Shown: positions 26,535 to 36,092, counted from the first letter of the stretch. The stretch: DNA of 64,000 nt from VFMC01 sp050248155 (GCA_050248155.1 JBFWSW010000008.1:42258-106257), one strand, 5' to 3'. Numbers and translations are program-made. The notes: generated by a model not told the origin, from the letters alone.

Positions 26535-27248
26535 GTGCCCCTCGCCAGCCCGGCGGCCTCGATGCGCCACCCTCACCTCGCCGCGCCTGTCCGACCGGGT
26601 TGGGTGCGCGTCGACATGCACAGCCACACGATGTGGAGCGGCGACAGCACAACCACCCCTGACGAGCTCGCCGAGGCGGTCGCCGAGAGCGGCGTCGACG
26701 TCGTGTGCATCACGGACCACAACGCGATCAAGGGAGCGACGGAGCTCGCCGACCTCCTGCCGTGCCGGGTGATCGCCGGCGAGGAGCTGCGCACCCACGC
26801 AGGCGAGCTCATCGGCCTGTTCCTCACCGAGCGCATCCCATTCGGGACCCCGCCCGCCGAGGCTGCGCACCGGATCCGCGAGCAGGGCGGCGTCGTGTAC
26901 GTGCCTCACCCCTTCGACCCGATGCGGCGCAACCTCTCCGAGGTCGCGCTCGACTCGCTCGTCGCCGACGGACTGGTCGACGCGATCGAGGTCATCAACG
27001 CGAAGACCTCGCTCGGCAGCCTCAACCGTCGAGCTGCCGAGTACGCCGCACACCACGGGCTCGCTGCGGGTGCCGGCAGCGACGCGCACGTCCCACTCGC
27101 CATCGGCGCCGCGTGTGTCGAGATGCCCGACTTCGACGGTCCGGCGGACTTCCTCGCGAAGCTGCCGCTCGGTCGCCCGGTCGGGCACCACTGGGACGAG
27201 CCGCGGCCGTGGTCGCCGCGGGTGCTGCCGAGCACCTCGGCCGAGTAG
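26535..27248 (+). CDS. PHP-domain metal-dependent phosphoesterase
   Basis: A 237-residue PHP protein. The first metal motif D-M-H-S-H-T-M-W-S-G-D is near residues 27-37, I-T-D-H-N near 55, G-E-E near 77, P-H-P-F-D near 118 and S-D-A-H near 182, so the metal-binding residues appear intact. Family members are nucleases, histidinol phosphatases or nucleotide phosphatases. A TAGGGT box (26523-26528) ends 6 nt before GTG 26535. uppP follows after 11 bases, probably in the same transcript. Confidence 0.88.
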   Translation: MPLASPAASMRHPHLAAPVRPGWVRVDMHSHTMWSGDSTTTPDELAEAVAESGVDVVCITDHNAIKGATELADLLPCRVIAGEELRTHAGELIGLFLTERIPFGTPPAEAAHRIREQGGVVYVPHPFDPMRRNLSEVALDSLVADGLVDAIEVINAKTSLGSLNRRAAEYAAHHGLAAGAGSDAHVPLAIGAACVEMPDFDGPADFLAKLPLGRPVGHHWDEPRPWSPRVLPSTSAE

Positions 27249-27259
27249 AACTGTCGGCC

Positions 27260-28090
27260 GTGCCCATCCTCCATGCCATCGTGCTCGGCCTCGTGCAGGG
27301 TCTCGCCGAGTTCCTGCCCATCTCGTCGAGCGGCCACCTGATCCTCGTCCCGTGGTTCTTCGGCTGGAACGACTTCGACTCGGCGTCCACCTCGAAGGCC
27401 TTCGACGTCGCCCTGCACATCGGCACGCTGGTCGCGGTCATCGCCTACTTCCGCAAGGACCTCGTCGTCTACGTGCGCGAAGGCCTGCGCTTGGTCATCC
27501 GACGCGAGAAGCCCATGAACGAGGAGGGTCGGCTCGCCTGGCTCCTCGTGCTGTCGGCCTTGCCGGCCGCCGCAGTCGGCGCCGTGTTCGAGAACACCAT
27601 CGACGAGCACCTCGGCACCCCCACCCTGATCGGCGTCTCGCTGATCGTGTTCGGCGTGCTGCTCGCCTGGGCCGACCGCAGGGCGGGTCGCCGCACGATG
27701 GATCAGTATCGCAAGCCCGACGCGATCGGGGTGGGCCTGGCCCAAGCGTTGGCACTGAACCCGGGCACGTCGCGATCGGGCATCACGATGACAGCGGCGC
27801 GCACGTTCGGGTTCAGCCGCGATGCTGCCGCCCGGATCAGCTTCCTCATGAGCATCCCGGTCACCGCCGGCGCGATCGTCTTCAAGCTCACCAAGCTCGT
27901 GGCCGACGGCGGCTACGAGGGCCTCATCCCACCGATGATCGCCGGCATCATCACCTCGGGCCTGTCGGGCTGGTTGGCGGTGTGGGGGACGATCAAGCTG
28001 GTGCGCACCCGCAGCTTCGCCCCGTTCGTCGTGTACCGCTGCCTGCTCGGTGTGGTCGTCCTGGTCGTGGTCATCGGCGGCTGGCGCTGA
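27260..28090 (+). CDS. uppP: Undecaprenyl-diphosphatase UppP (BacA)
   Basis: A 276-residue multi-span membrane enzyme that recycles undecaprenyl diphosphate for cell-wall synthesis. The E-F-L-P-I-S-S-S-G-H-L motif (about 17-27) and L-N-P-G-T-S-R-S-G-I-T (about 168-178) form the active site. Charged loop residues between spans 2 and 3 are normal for the family. GTG at 27260. It ends 6 bases before the convergent SAF-domain gene. Confidence 0.95.
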   Translation: MPILHAIVLGLVQGLAEFLPISSSGHLILVPWFFGWNDFDSASTSKAFDVALHIGTLVAVIAYFRKDLVVYVREGLRLVIRREKPMNEEGRLAWLLVLSALPAAAVGAVFENTIDEHLGTPTLIGVSLIVFGVLLAWADRRAGRRTMDQYRKPDAIGVGLAQALALNPGTSRSGITMTAARTFGFSRDAAARISFLMSIPVTAGAIVFKLTKLVADGGYEGLIPPMIAGIITSGLSGWLAVWGTIKLVRTRSFAPFVVYRCLLGVVVLVVVIGGWR

Positions 28091-28096
28091 CCCCGC

Positions 28097-28672
28097 TCAA
28101 CCCTCGGGCCGCATGACGAGCACCGCCGTGCGATCGGCGGCAGCGGTGGCAACCGCAGCTGCATGCGACGTCGCGACGCCCACCGTGACCGAGGCGGTGC
28201 CGGTCGCGGCCACCACGCCGTCGGTCGCGATGACCACGCCGGCGGACACGACGTCGACCCGATCGCCGACCTCGACGGCGAGCGAGGCCTCGTCGACGGG
28301 GACCGACACCGCTCGCCGGTCGCCGGTGAGGAGCGGCAGTCGGCTCGTGGCGAGGTCGCGCTCGACGAGCACTTCGCCGGCCGTGACGTGCTGGCGAGCC
28401 AGTGGGGCCTCGGGCAAGGCGCCGACGAGCGCTGCGGCCGGCGCGACGGCGGCGGGCACCGAGCGTCGTTCGGCGGCGATCGGCTCGCCCGGTGCGAGGT
28501 CGCGCGTGGCCACCCAGACCTCGACGGGAGTGCCCCACGCCGATCGGGCTCGGCTCAACTGGCGGCTCTGCGCGATCAGCACGAGTGCGACGACGAGGGC
28601 CAGCGCGGCGACCGCACCCCAGTACACGGCCCGGTGGCGGGCGACGAACGAGCGGACGTGGGCCATCCACAT
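28097..28672 (-). CDS. SAF-domain protein (CpaB/RcpC-like) with one membrane anchor
   Basis: A 191-residue protein with an N-terminal transmembrane helix (about residues 18-36) and a SAF/beta-clip domain starting V-E-V-W-V-A-T-R-D-L-A-P-G-E-P-I, as in the Flp-pilus protein CpaB. No other pilus gene is in view, and it is shorter than typical CpaB. The start ATG 28672 has GAGGAGG about 8 nt upstream. Membrane- or wall-associated role likely, exact job unknown. Confidence 0.8.
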   Translation of the reverse strand: MWMAHVRSFVARHRAVYWGAVAALALVVALVLIAQSRQLSRARSAWGTPVEVWVATRDLAPGEPIAAERRSVPAAVAPAAALVGALPEAPLARQHVTAGEVLVERDLATSRLPLLTGDRRAVSVPVDEASLAVEVGDRVDVVSAGVVIATDGVVAATGTASVTVGVATSHAAAVATAAADRTAVLVMRPEG

Positions 28673-28775
28673 CGGGGTCCTCCTCGAGGCGCGCCGGGGC
28701 GCGCGGTTCGGCATCGGGGAGGGGAAGAGGCCCGGAGTGAGCGACCCGACTGAGCGACCCGGGTGAGCGAGACGG

Positions 28776-29105
28776 TCAGTCGCCGGTCTTGGCGGCGGCG
28801 GGAGTGCTCGAGGTCTTGTCGCTGCTCGAGGACGACGAGGAGGAGTCGGAGCTGCTGGAGCTCGATGCATCGGAGCCGGCCGAGGACGTCGACGAGCTGG
28901 ACGAGCTCGACTTCCCGCCGCGAGAGTCGGTCTTGTAGAACCCGCCACCCTTGAACGTGACGCCGACCGGCGTGAACACCTTCTTGACGGGCATGGTCTG
29001 GCCGGTACCGGGGTGGACGGCCTCGGTGAGGGCGGCGTCGGTGAAGGCCTGCTGCACCTCGATCGTCTCGCCGGTGTCGGTGAACTTGTACACGTAGGTC
29101 GGCAT
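28776..29105 (-). CDS. Ruc/FmdB-family protein, cysteine-free, with serine-rich disordered tail
   Basis: A 109-residue protein. Residues 1-62 align with the FmdB/Ruc domain: M-P-T-Y-x-Y start, the Q-A-F-T-D segment, V-G-V-T-F-K-G-G-G-F-Y-K-T-D-S-R end. Residues 63-109 are Ser/Asp-rich and disordered. Known Ruc (M. tuberculosis Rv0991c) is a redox-activated chaperone whose two C-x-x-C pairs bind zinc; here the protein contains no Cys at all. As in mycobacteria it sits beside and divergent from galU, and it has a CIRCE operator over its promoter, so heat-shock (HrcA) control is expected. Start ATG 29105 with AGGA upstream. Confidence 0.85.
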   Translation of the reverse strand: MPTYVYKFTDTGETIEVQQAFTDAALTEAVHPGTGQTMPVKKVFTPVGVTFKGGGFYKTDSRGGKSSSSSSSTSSAGSDASSSSSSDSSSSSSSSDKTSSTPAAAKTGD

Positions 29106-29135
29106 CGTCAGGATCCTGCGTCGTCTGCTGGGACT

Positions 29136-29162
29136 TTGGCACTCGAACTGCCCGAGTGCCAA
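29136..29162 (-). promoter_or_regulatory. CIRCE element (HrcA operator) over the ruc/fmdB promoter
   Basis: TTGGCACTC (29136-29144), nine bases, then GAGTGCCAA (29154-29162). This matches the CIRCE consensus TTAGCACTC-N9-GAGTGCTAA except for one symmetric A-to-G/T-to-C change per arm. Full arms extend to 12 bp (29134-29145 and 29153-29164). On the minus strand a TACTCT box (29168-29163) abuts it, so bound HrcA would cover the start of transcription of the Ruc-like gene. It lies upstream of the galU -10 (29196-29201). Confidence 0.9.
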
Positions 29163-29209
29163 AGAGTATCGCAGGGCTCGGCGAACGCCACTTCGTAGGA
29201 TGCACCACC

Positions 29210-30076
29210 ATGCGCGTTCACACAGCCGTCGTCCCTGCCGCAGGCATGGGCACCCGGTTCCTGCCCGCCACCAAGGCCGTGCCGAAGGAGCTGCTGCCGA
29301 TCATCGACACCCCGGCGCTCCAGCTGATCATCGACGAAGCCGTCGGTGCAGGTGTCGACCACATGGTCATCGTCACGAGCCACGCGAAGCCTGCGATCGA
29401 GGCGTACTTCGAGCCGCAGCCGGAGGTGGTGGCCAAGCTGCGCTCGTCGGGGCGCGACGAGATGGCCGACCACCTCGAGTCGATCGGTCGCGACGTGAAG
29501 GTCAGCTTCGCCTACCAGGACGTCGCGCTGGGCCTCGGACATGCCGTGGGCTGTGCCCGTGACGCGGTGGGCGACGAGCCCTTCGCCGTGCTGCTGCCCG
29601 ACGAGCTGATGGGTTCGAGCTCGCTGCTCGACCAGATGGCCCGCCTGTGCGAGCGCACCAACGGCAGCGTGGTCGGCCTGAAGGAGGTGCCCCACGAGGA
29701 TGTGAGCCGGTACGGCGTCATCACCCCCGCGGGCGAGCTCGACGCCGATGGGGTCATCCCCATCAGCTCGATGGTCGAGAAGCCCAAGCCGGAGGATGCC
29801 CCGAGCGACCTCATCATCATCGGTCGCTACGTGCTCACCCCGGACGTGTTCGACGAGATCGACCGCGTCCAGCCCGGCGCGGTCGGCGAGATCCAGCTGA
29901 CCGATGCGCTGAAGGCGCAGGCGGCGCGCAGCCCGTTCCACGGGGTGTTGAGCGATGTGCGGCGGCACGACACCGGCAACCCGCTCGGCTGGCTGACGGC
30001 CGTGATCGAGCTCGGGCTCGCCGACCCGCAGATCGGCGGGCCACTGCGGCAATGGCTGAGCGAGCAGCTCACCTGA
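29210..30076 (+). CDS. galU: UTP-glucose-1-phosphate uridylyltransferase GalU
   Basis: A 288-residue nucleotidyltransferase making UDP-glucose. The nucleotide loop A-A-G-M-G-T-R-F-L-P-A-T-K (about 10-22) with K-E-L-L-P (26-30), the D-E central region and the V-E-K-P-K-P segment (near 189) are all typical. A TAGGAT box (29196-29201) ends 8 nt before the ATG, suggesting a leaderless message. Order ruc-galU-moeA is conserved in mycobacteria and other actinobacteria. Confidence 0.96.
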   Translation: MRVHTAVVPAAGMGTRFLPATKAVPKELLPIIDTPALQLIIDEAVGAGVDHMVIVTSHAKPAIEAYFEPQPEVVAKLRSSGRDEMADHLESIGRDVKVSFAYQDVALGLGHAVGCARDAVGDEPFAVLLPDELMGSSSLLDQMARLCERTNGSVVGLKEVPHEDVSRYGVITPAGELDADGVIPISSMVEKPKPEDAPSDLIIIGRYVLTPDVFDEIDRVQPGAVGEIQLTDALKAQAARSPFHGVLSDVRRHDTGNPLGWLTAVIELGLADPQIGGPLRQWLSEQLT

Positions 30077-30807
30077 CAGCGTTCGCACCCGTCGCTGCCG
30101 CCACGGCGATCACCGACGCGCTCGCTGCCGCCGGCCGTCCCGAGCGGGCCGAGGCCGAACGGGCGTACTTGAAGAGCGACCTCGAGCACCTGGGCACCTC
30201 CGTGCCCGACATGCGGGCGATCGTGAAGCGGTTCCTGCGGGCGCGTCCCGACCTCGCCCACGACGATCTGGTGGCGTTGGTCGGCGAGCTCTGGAGCGCG
30301 TCGATCCACGAGCGCCGGATGGCGTCAGTCGAGCTCCTCGTCGCCAGGCCGAAGCTGCTCGACGCGCGCGACCTCCCCACGGTGGAGGTGCTGCTCCGCG
30401 ACAGCCGGACCTGGGCGCTCGTCGACACCCTTGCCGGGCACGTCGTCGGCCGGATCGTCGCGGCCGATCCGGAGGCGCTGGCGGTGCTCGACCGTTGGGT
30501 GGGCGACGATGACTTCTGGATCCGACGCGCTGCCGTCCTGGCTCTCCTGGTCCCGCTGCGCGACGGCCGCGAGGAGGACCGCTTCTTCCGGTACGCCGAC
30601 CGGTTGCTCGCCGAGCGCGAGTTCTTCATCCGCAAGGCGCTCGGGTGGGTGTCGCGCGAGCTGGGCAAGCGCCGGCCCGAGCTCGTCTCCGACTGGCTGC
30701 GGCGCAACCTCGACCGGATGAACCACGTCACCCTGCGCGAGGCGGTGAAGTACCTGCCCGACGGCGATCAGATCGTGTCGCTGTGGCGCCGGAACAAGGT
30801 GGGGTAG
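30052..30807 (+). CDS. AlkD-like DNA alkylation repair / HEAT-repeat protein
   Basis: A 251-residue all-helical protein of HEAT-like repeats, with A-Y-L-K-S-D near 45 and D-D-F-W-I-R-R-A-A-V near 162, matching the AlkD family of glycosylases that remove positively charged N3/N7-alkyl bases. I chose ATG 30052, which overlaps the galU 3' end by 25 bases; without it only a CTG would be available. The 3' end overlaps the convergent glycolipid-binding gene by 40 bases. Confidence 0.83.
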   Translation: MAERAAHLTAFAPVAAATAITDALAAAGRPERAEAERAYLKSDLEHLGTSVPDMRAIVKRFLRARPDLAHDDLVALVGELWSASIHERRMASVELLVARPKLLDARDLPTVEVLLRDSRTWALVDTLAGHVVGRIVAADPEALAVLDRWVGDDDFWIRRAAVLALLVPLRDGREEDRFFRYADRLLAEREFFIRKALGWVSRELGKRRPELVSDWLRRNLDRMNHVTLREAVKYLPDGDQIVSLWRRNKVG

Positions 30808-31334
30808 TCGATCACCAGCCCGTACTGGTCGACCTCGAGGTCCTGGACGAACCCGGAGTCGGGCTGCTCGAAGCGCCAGCGGTGCGTGTCGAGCCGGGTG
30901 TACCGCTGCCGGTGGGGCCGAACACCGAGGGTGTCGACGTCGATGTACGCCACGCTCAGCTCGGCGGTGTCGCCCACTTCGAGCGGAAGTCGCCGGATCG
31001 GCAGGGTGTTGGTGAACGGCGTGACCGGCAAGTCGACGTCGTAGCAGCCGCGCAGCTCGGGTCGCTCGGCTCCGTTCATCTCGGCCCAGCGTGACGAGCC
31101 GTCGGTGAACAGCCAGAGGTCGGGCTCGTCGAGGTCGCGGAACAGCAGGAACTGGCGCACCTGCCACGACGGTGTCAGCCGGACCACGTACTGGACCCGC
31201 TCACGCCCGACGACTCCCGACGCGGTCCAGCCCTCGTTCTCCCACCGGATCTCGAGTCGCTCGCTGCCGTCGCCCTCCCAGGTCGACCACATCACCGTGT
31301 GGCCGTCGGCGGGGAACGGCGCGTAGTGGCTCAC
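30768..31334 (-). CDS. Putative glycolipid-binding family protein
   Basis: A 188-residue beta-rich protein. The segment G-C-Y-D-V-D-L followed by T-P-F-T-N-T-L-P-I-R-R-L (about 113-131), Q-R-Y-T-R-L and the C-terminal V-I-D-Y-P-T-L-F-R-R are the hallmarks of the 'putative glycolipid-binding' family. GTG at 31334. Its last 40 bases overlap the alkD-like gene on the other strand. The name comes from one family member; the actual ligand is untested. Confidence 0.88.
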   Translation of the reverse strand: MSHYAPFPADGHTVMWSTWEGDGSERLEIRWENEGWTASGVVGRERVQYVVRLTPSWQVRQFLLFRDLDEPDLWLFTDGSSRWAEMNGAERPELRGCYDVDLPVTPFTNTLPIRRLPLEVGDTAELSVAYIDVDTLGVRPHRQRYTRLDTHRWRFEQPDSGFVQDLEVDQYGLVIDYPTLFRRHSDTI

Positions 31335-31380
31335 CGACCCAGTGTGCCCTGCCTCGCCCCAAGTTGGGTACCGTGCGGCT

Positions 31381-32604
31381 GTGATCCCCCACGACGAGGC
31401 CCGCCGGTTCGTGCTGGAGCGTTGCGCCACGCTTCCTGCCCATCGTGTACCTATCGACGACGCGACCTGGGCCGTGCTCGCCGAGGCCGTCATCGCGGGC
31501 GAGGACGTCCCGCCGTTCGCCAACTCCGCCGTCGACGGCTACGCGGTGCGTGCCGCCGATGTCGCCGAGGTCCCGATCGAGCTGCACGTCGTGGACGAGG
31601 TCGCGGCCGGGGCCGCGAGCACCCACGTCCTGCAGCCCGGCGAGGCGATCCGCATCATGACCGGCGCACCGATGCCGGCGGGCGCCGACGCGTCGGTGAT
31701 GGTGGAGGACACGGAACGGCTCGACGGTGGGTCACGCGTGCTGATCCGCCGGGTCGCATCACCGGGTGACGCCGTCCGGGGTGCGGGCGACGACGTCCGT
31801 GCCGGCACCGCACTGTTCCAGCCGGGCGACATCGTCAGCCCCGCGGTCGCCGGTGTGCTGGCGAGCGTGAACGCACGCGAGGTGCTCGTCGTGCGGCGCG
31901 CTCGGGTCGCGGTCCTGTCGACCGGTGATGAGCTGATCGACGACGGCTCGCCACTCGCACCCGGGCAGATCCGCGAGAGCAACAAGACGATGCTCGTCGG
32001 CCTGCTCGGCGAGGCCGGATGCGACGTGACCGACCTCGGGGTGGTGCGCGACGACGAAGCCGCGCTCGAATCGACGCTGCGCGACGCCGCCTCCGCACAC
32101 GATGCGATCGTCACCAGCGGCGGCGTCAGCATGGGTGACTACGACGTCGTGAAGGCCGTGCTGTCGCGCATCGCCGACATGCGCTGGATGCAGATCGCGA
32201 TCCGTCCGGCCAAGCCGTTCGCCTTCGGGCTGCTCGACGACGGCGCCGGGCGGCAGGTTCCCGTGTTCGGCCTGCCGGGCAACCCCGTCAGCTCGCTCGT
32301 GAGCTTCGAGCTGTTCGCCCGTCCCGCCCTGCGCCAGATGATGGGGCATCGCACCATCGATCGCCCGGTCATCGTGGCCGTGGCCGACGACGGCATCGCC
32401 CGGCGTCCCGACGGCAAGACGCACTTCACCCGTGTGCGCGGATCGTTCGGCCCGGACGGCCGCTACCACGTGCAGGCTGTGGGCGACCAGGGCAGCCACC
32501 AGCTCGCCGCGACCGCGTCGGCGCAGGCCCTCGCCGTCGTCCCCGATGGTGGTGGGATCGAGGCCGGCGCCCCGGTCGACGTCATCCTGCTCTCGCTAGG
32601 CTGA
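31381..32604 (+). CDS. moeA: Molybdopterin molybdenumtransferase MoeA / gephyrin-like protein
   Basis: A 407-residue MoeA with all four domains. P-P-F-A-N-S-A-V-D-G-Y-A (about 44-55), I-M-T-G-A-P-M-P-A-G-A-D (about 95-106), S-T-G-D-E-L and the catalytic T-S-G-G-V-S-M-G-D-Y-D-V-V-K are intact, so molybdate insertion into the cofactor is expected. In Corynebacterium a MoeA homologue (Glp) linked to a membrane receptor (GlpR) also acts in cell division; a GlpR-like gene lies 2.8 kb downstream. TACCGT (31369-31374) ends 6 nt before the GTG. Confidence 0.94.
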   Translation: MIPHDEARRFVLERCATLPAHRVPIDDATWAVLAEAVIAGEDVPPFANSAVDGYAVRAADVAEVPIELHVVDEVAAGAASTHVLQPGEAIRIMTGAPMPAGADASVMVEDTERLDGGSRVLIRRVASPGDAVRGAGDDVRAGTALFQPGDIVSPAVAGVLASVNAREVLVVRRARVAVLSTGDELIDDGSPLAPGQIRESNKTMLVGLLGEAGCDVTDLGVVRDDEAALESTLRDAASAHDAIVTSGGVSMGDYDVVKAVLSRIADMRWMQIAIRPAKPFAFGLLDDGAGRQVPVFGLPGNPVSSLVSFELFARPALRQMMGHRTIDRPVIVAVADDGIARRPDGKTHFTRVRGSFGPDGRYHVQAVGDQGSHQLAATASAQALAVVPDGGGIEAGAPVDVILLSLG

Positions 32605-32608
32605 TCCG

Positions 32609-33668
<1,060 letters not shown>

Positions 33669-33676
<8 letters not shown>

Positions 33677-34697
33677 CCGCCCGCTTCGACGCGGGCGGCG
33701 ACACATCACCTCGAGGCGGATGACCGTTGCGGCGGTCGTCGTCACCGCGGCGGTCTGCGTGCAGGGGGCGACTGCCGACGCGCCGATCGACCAGGTCTCG
33801 GCGAGCGCGACAGCCGAGGCCGTCGCGGTCCGGATGAACCCACCCGGCCCGTCGGTCGGCGGCTGCCAGGTCTTCCCCGGCGACAACCCGTGGAACACCG
33901 ACATCAGCGCGGCGCCGCTGCACCCGCGCTCACGCCAGATCGTCGACAAGATCCTCTCGGTCGGCGGCGACTTCCTCCACCCGGACTTCGGATCGAACCC
34001 CGACTACGGCATCCCGTACGTCGTGGTGCCGCCCGACCAGCCGCTGGTGCCGATCGAGTTGACCGAGTACGCGGACGAGAGCGACCCGGGGCCCTACCCC
34101 GTGCCGCTCGATGCGCCGGTCGAGGGCGGTGCCGACAGCGACGGCGATCGGCACGTGCTGGTGGTCCAGCAGGGCACCTGCATCCTCTACGAGATGGGCG
34201 TCGCCTACCCGAACGGCGCGGGTTGGACGGCGTACGTCGGGGCGAAGTGGGACCTGCGGACGGGGGCGCTGCGTCCGCTCACGTGGACGAGCGCGGATGC
34301 CGCCGGCCTGCCCATCCTGCCCGGCCTCGTCCGCTACGACGAGGTGGCTGCCGGAGCCGTCCGCCATGCCATCCGTGTGACCTTCAGCCAGACCCAGCGG
34401 GCGTTCATCCTCCCGGCCACGCACTTCGCCTCGTCGCGCACCGACCCCGACCTGCCGCCCATGGGCATGCGCTTCCGCCTGTCGTCGTCGTTCGACACCA
34501 GCGGCTTCACCGGCCAGTCACGCGTCATCGTCGAGGCCATGAAGCGCTACGGGTTCATCGTCGCCGACAACGGCAGCAACTGGTACTTCCAGGGCGCTTC
34601 CGATCCTCGCTGGGACGACGACGACCTCGAGCAGCTCAAGAGCATCCCGGGCTCGGCGTTCGAGGTCGTGTACAGCGGCGATCCGCAGACCGGTTGA
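33669..34697 (+). CDS. Secreted protein of unknown function
   Basis: A 342-residue protein beginning with a basic stretch and a hydrophobic signal (V-A-A-V-V-V-T-A-A-V-C-V). The mature part starts with a motif seen in secreted proteins of many bacteria: C-Q-V-F-P-G-D-N-P-W-N-T-D-I, then H-P-D-F-G-S and Y-G-I-P-Y-V-V-V, and near the end G-F-I-V-A-D-N-G-S-N-W-Y. The conserved Trp/Asp residues suggest a carbohydrate- or metal-binding extracellular domain, but I know of no assigned activity. GTG 33669 overlaps moaA by 8 bases. Its place inside a cofactor cluster is odd. Confidence 0.85.
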
Positions 34698-34757
34698 CCG
34701 GCCGCGCCGGCAGGCGGTTCCCCGGCCACCGGCCGGGTTCAGTAACCTGGTCGACAC

Positions 34758-35306
34758 ATGAGCGACCTGGCCTTCACCCACCTCGACCCGATGGGGCGTG
34801 CGCGCATGGTCGACGTGACGCCGAAGGAGCCCACGCATCGGCGCGCCGTGGCCCGGTGCAAGGTGTTCATGCAGCCAGAGACCACGGCGGCCATCGCCAA
34901 CCGTGAGGTCAAGAAGGGCGACGTCCTGGCCGTGGCCAGGGTCGCCGGCATCCAGGCCGCGAAGCGCACGAGCGACATGATCCCGCTGTGCCACCCCCTG
35001 CTCGTCGGCGCGGTGAACCTCAACTTCGAGATCGGCGACGACTTCATCGCGGTCGAGGCCAACGTCGACACCGTCGATCGCACCGGGGTCGAGATGGAGG
35101 CCCTCCATGCGTGTGCGGTCGCAGCCCTCACCATCTACGACATGTGCAAGTCGGCGGACCGAGGCATGGTGATCGGTGAGCTCGCCCTCTGGGAGAAGAC
35201 CGGGGGGCGTTCCGGCGTGTTCCGGAGGGCTCCCGACCTGGCCCTCGACGGTGACGACAACTCGACCAACGTTTCGGATACTGTCACGAACGTAGTAGAT
35301 TCGTAA
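34758..35306 (+). CDS. moaC: Cyclic pyranopterin monophosphate synthase MoaC
   Basis: A 182-residue MoaC with M-V-D-V-T-P-K at about 17-23, the active-site K-R-T-S-D-M-I-P-L-C-H-P-L and D-M-C-K-S-A-D-R-G-M, all intact. It finishes cPMP after MoaA. The last ~20 residues are a polar extension not typical of MoaC. TAACCT (34743-34748) ends 9 nt before the ATG. moaB/D/E and mob genes are not in the window. Confidence 0.95.
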   Translation: MSDLAFTHLDPMGRARMVDVTPKEPTHRRAVARCKVFMQPETTAAIANREVKKGDVLAVARVAGIQAAKRTSDMIPLCHPLLVGAVNLNFEIGDDFIAVEANVDTVDRTGVEMEALHACAVAALTIYDMCKSADRGMVIGELALWEKTGGRSGVFRRAPDLALDGDDNSTNVSDTVTNVVDS

Positions 35307-35412
35307 CCCGGGCGAGACGGGCCGTTCCCTGCCGCGGCAGGGTGCGTTCATCTCGGCCGACAGCCACAACATGAACGACCACCTCACACAGAAGCGCAGG
35401 GCACGGTAACCA

Positions 35413-35979
35413 ATGGGCAAGATCGTCCTCCTCGCAGTCGCCGCGGCATGGGCAGCCGTGTTGCTCCCGCCCTTGCTCCGCTCACGTCTCGAGAACCGCC
35501 CCGGTTCGTCGGTCCACGACTTCCGCCGTCAGCTCTCCACCCTGCAGCGCACCGTCCCCACCCGATCGATGACGCCGATGCGCTCGATGGCTCGGCCGCT
35601 GGCCTCGTCCTCGCTGCAGCGGCCCGCCTCCGGCCGCCCGCTCGGTCAGATGCAGCGTGCCCACGTGCAGCCCCAGTACGACTACACGGGCGAGCTCCAG
35701 CGCCGCGAGCACGGCCCGCGCACTCACCACCGCCAGCCGGCTCGCCGGGTGTCCCATCGCCAGTTGATCCGCCGCCGGCGGGCGAACGTCCTGTTCTTCC
35801 TCACGACCGCGACGATCCTCACCCTGTTCCTGGCCGCGACCACCAAGTCGTCGGGCATGGTGTACGCGTTCGCGTTCTCCTTCGTTTCGCTGTGCGGCTA
35901 CGTGTACAAGCTGGCGCAGATCCGCCAGTTCGACCAGGACCGCCTCTACAGCGACGCCAACTGGTTCCACGCAGCCTGA
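35413..35979 (+). CDS. Membrane protein resembling actinobacterial GlpR (Rv0996-type)
   Basis: A 188-residue protein with an N-terminal membrane helix (residues 3-22, followed by L-L-R-S-R-L), a long basic, Gln/Pro/Met-rich cytosolic loop (about 30-120) and two more helices (about 126-165). This layout and its place after the galU-moeA block match Rv0996 of mycobacteria and GlpR of Corynebacterium, the receptor that recruits the MoeA-like Glp to the divisome. The similarity is by topology and synteny only; sequence search was not possible. Confidence 0.7.
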   Translation: MGKIVLLAVAAAWAAVLLPPLLRSRLENRPGSSVHDFRRQLSTLQRTVPTRSMTPMRSMARPLASSSLQRPASGRPLGQMQRAHVQPQYDYTGELQRREHGPRTHHRQPARRVSHRQLIRRRRANVLFFLTTATILTLFLAATTKSSGMVYAFAFSFVSLCGYVYKLAQIRQFDQDRLYSDANWFHAA

Positions 35980-36000
35980 GACGACGGCGCGTGACGCCGC

Positions 36001-36006
36001 TACACT
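36001..36006 (+). promoter_or_regulatory. -10 element of the tRNA-Ala gene
   Basis: TACACT is placed so that transcription would begin about 7 nt before the mature tRNA. A poor -35 (TGAGAC, 35977-35982) lies 18 nt upstream, just inside and after the 3' end of the preceding gene. Confidence 0.5.
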
Positions 36007-36019
36007 GCGGTGTCCCATC

Positions 36020-36092
36020 GGGGGTGTAGCTCAGTTGGCAGAGCGCTACGTTCGCAATGTAGAGGCCAGGGGTTCAATTCCCCTCACCTCCA
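36020..36092 (+). tRNA. tRNA-Ala (anticodon CGC)
   Basis: The 73 bases fold as a standard cloverleaf. The acceptor stem GGGGGTG pairs with CACCTCC (36085-36091) and includes the G3:U70 wobble that identifies alanine tRNAs. The D arm is GCTC...GAGC, the anticodon loop TTCGCAA gives CGC, and the T arm is AGGGG-TTCAATT-CCCCT. The discriminator base is A and the 3' CCA is not encoded. Confidence 0.97.

Noticed and set aside
28776..28915. Serine-codon-rich stretch as a DNA repeat element
   Set aside because: It is the coding sequence of the disordered tail of the Ruc-like protein, in frame and expected for the family.
30073..30075. CTG start for the alkD-like gene (CTGA overlap with galU)
   Set aside because: An in-frame ATG at 30052 gives a plausible N-terminus, so a rare start is not needed here.
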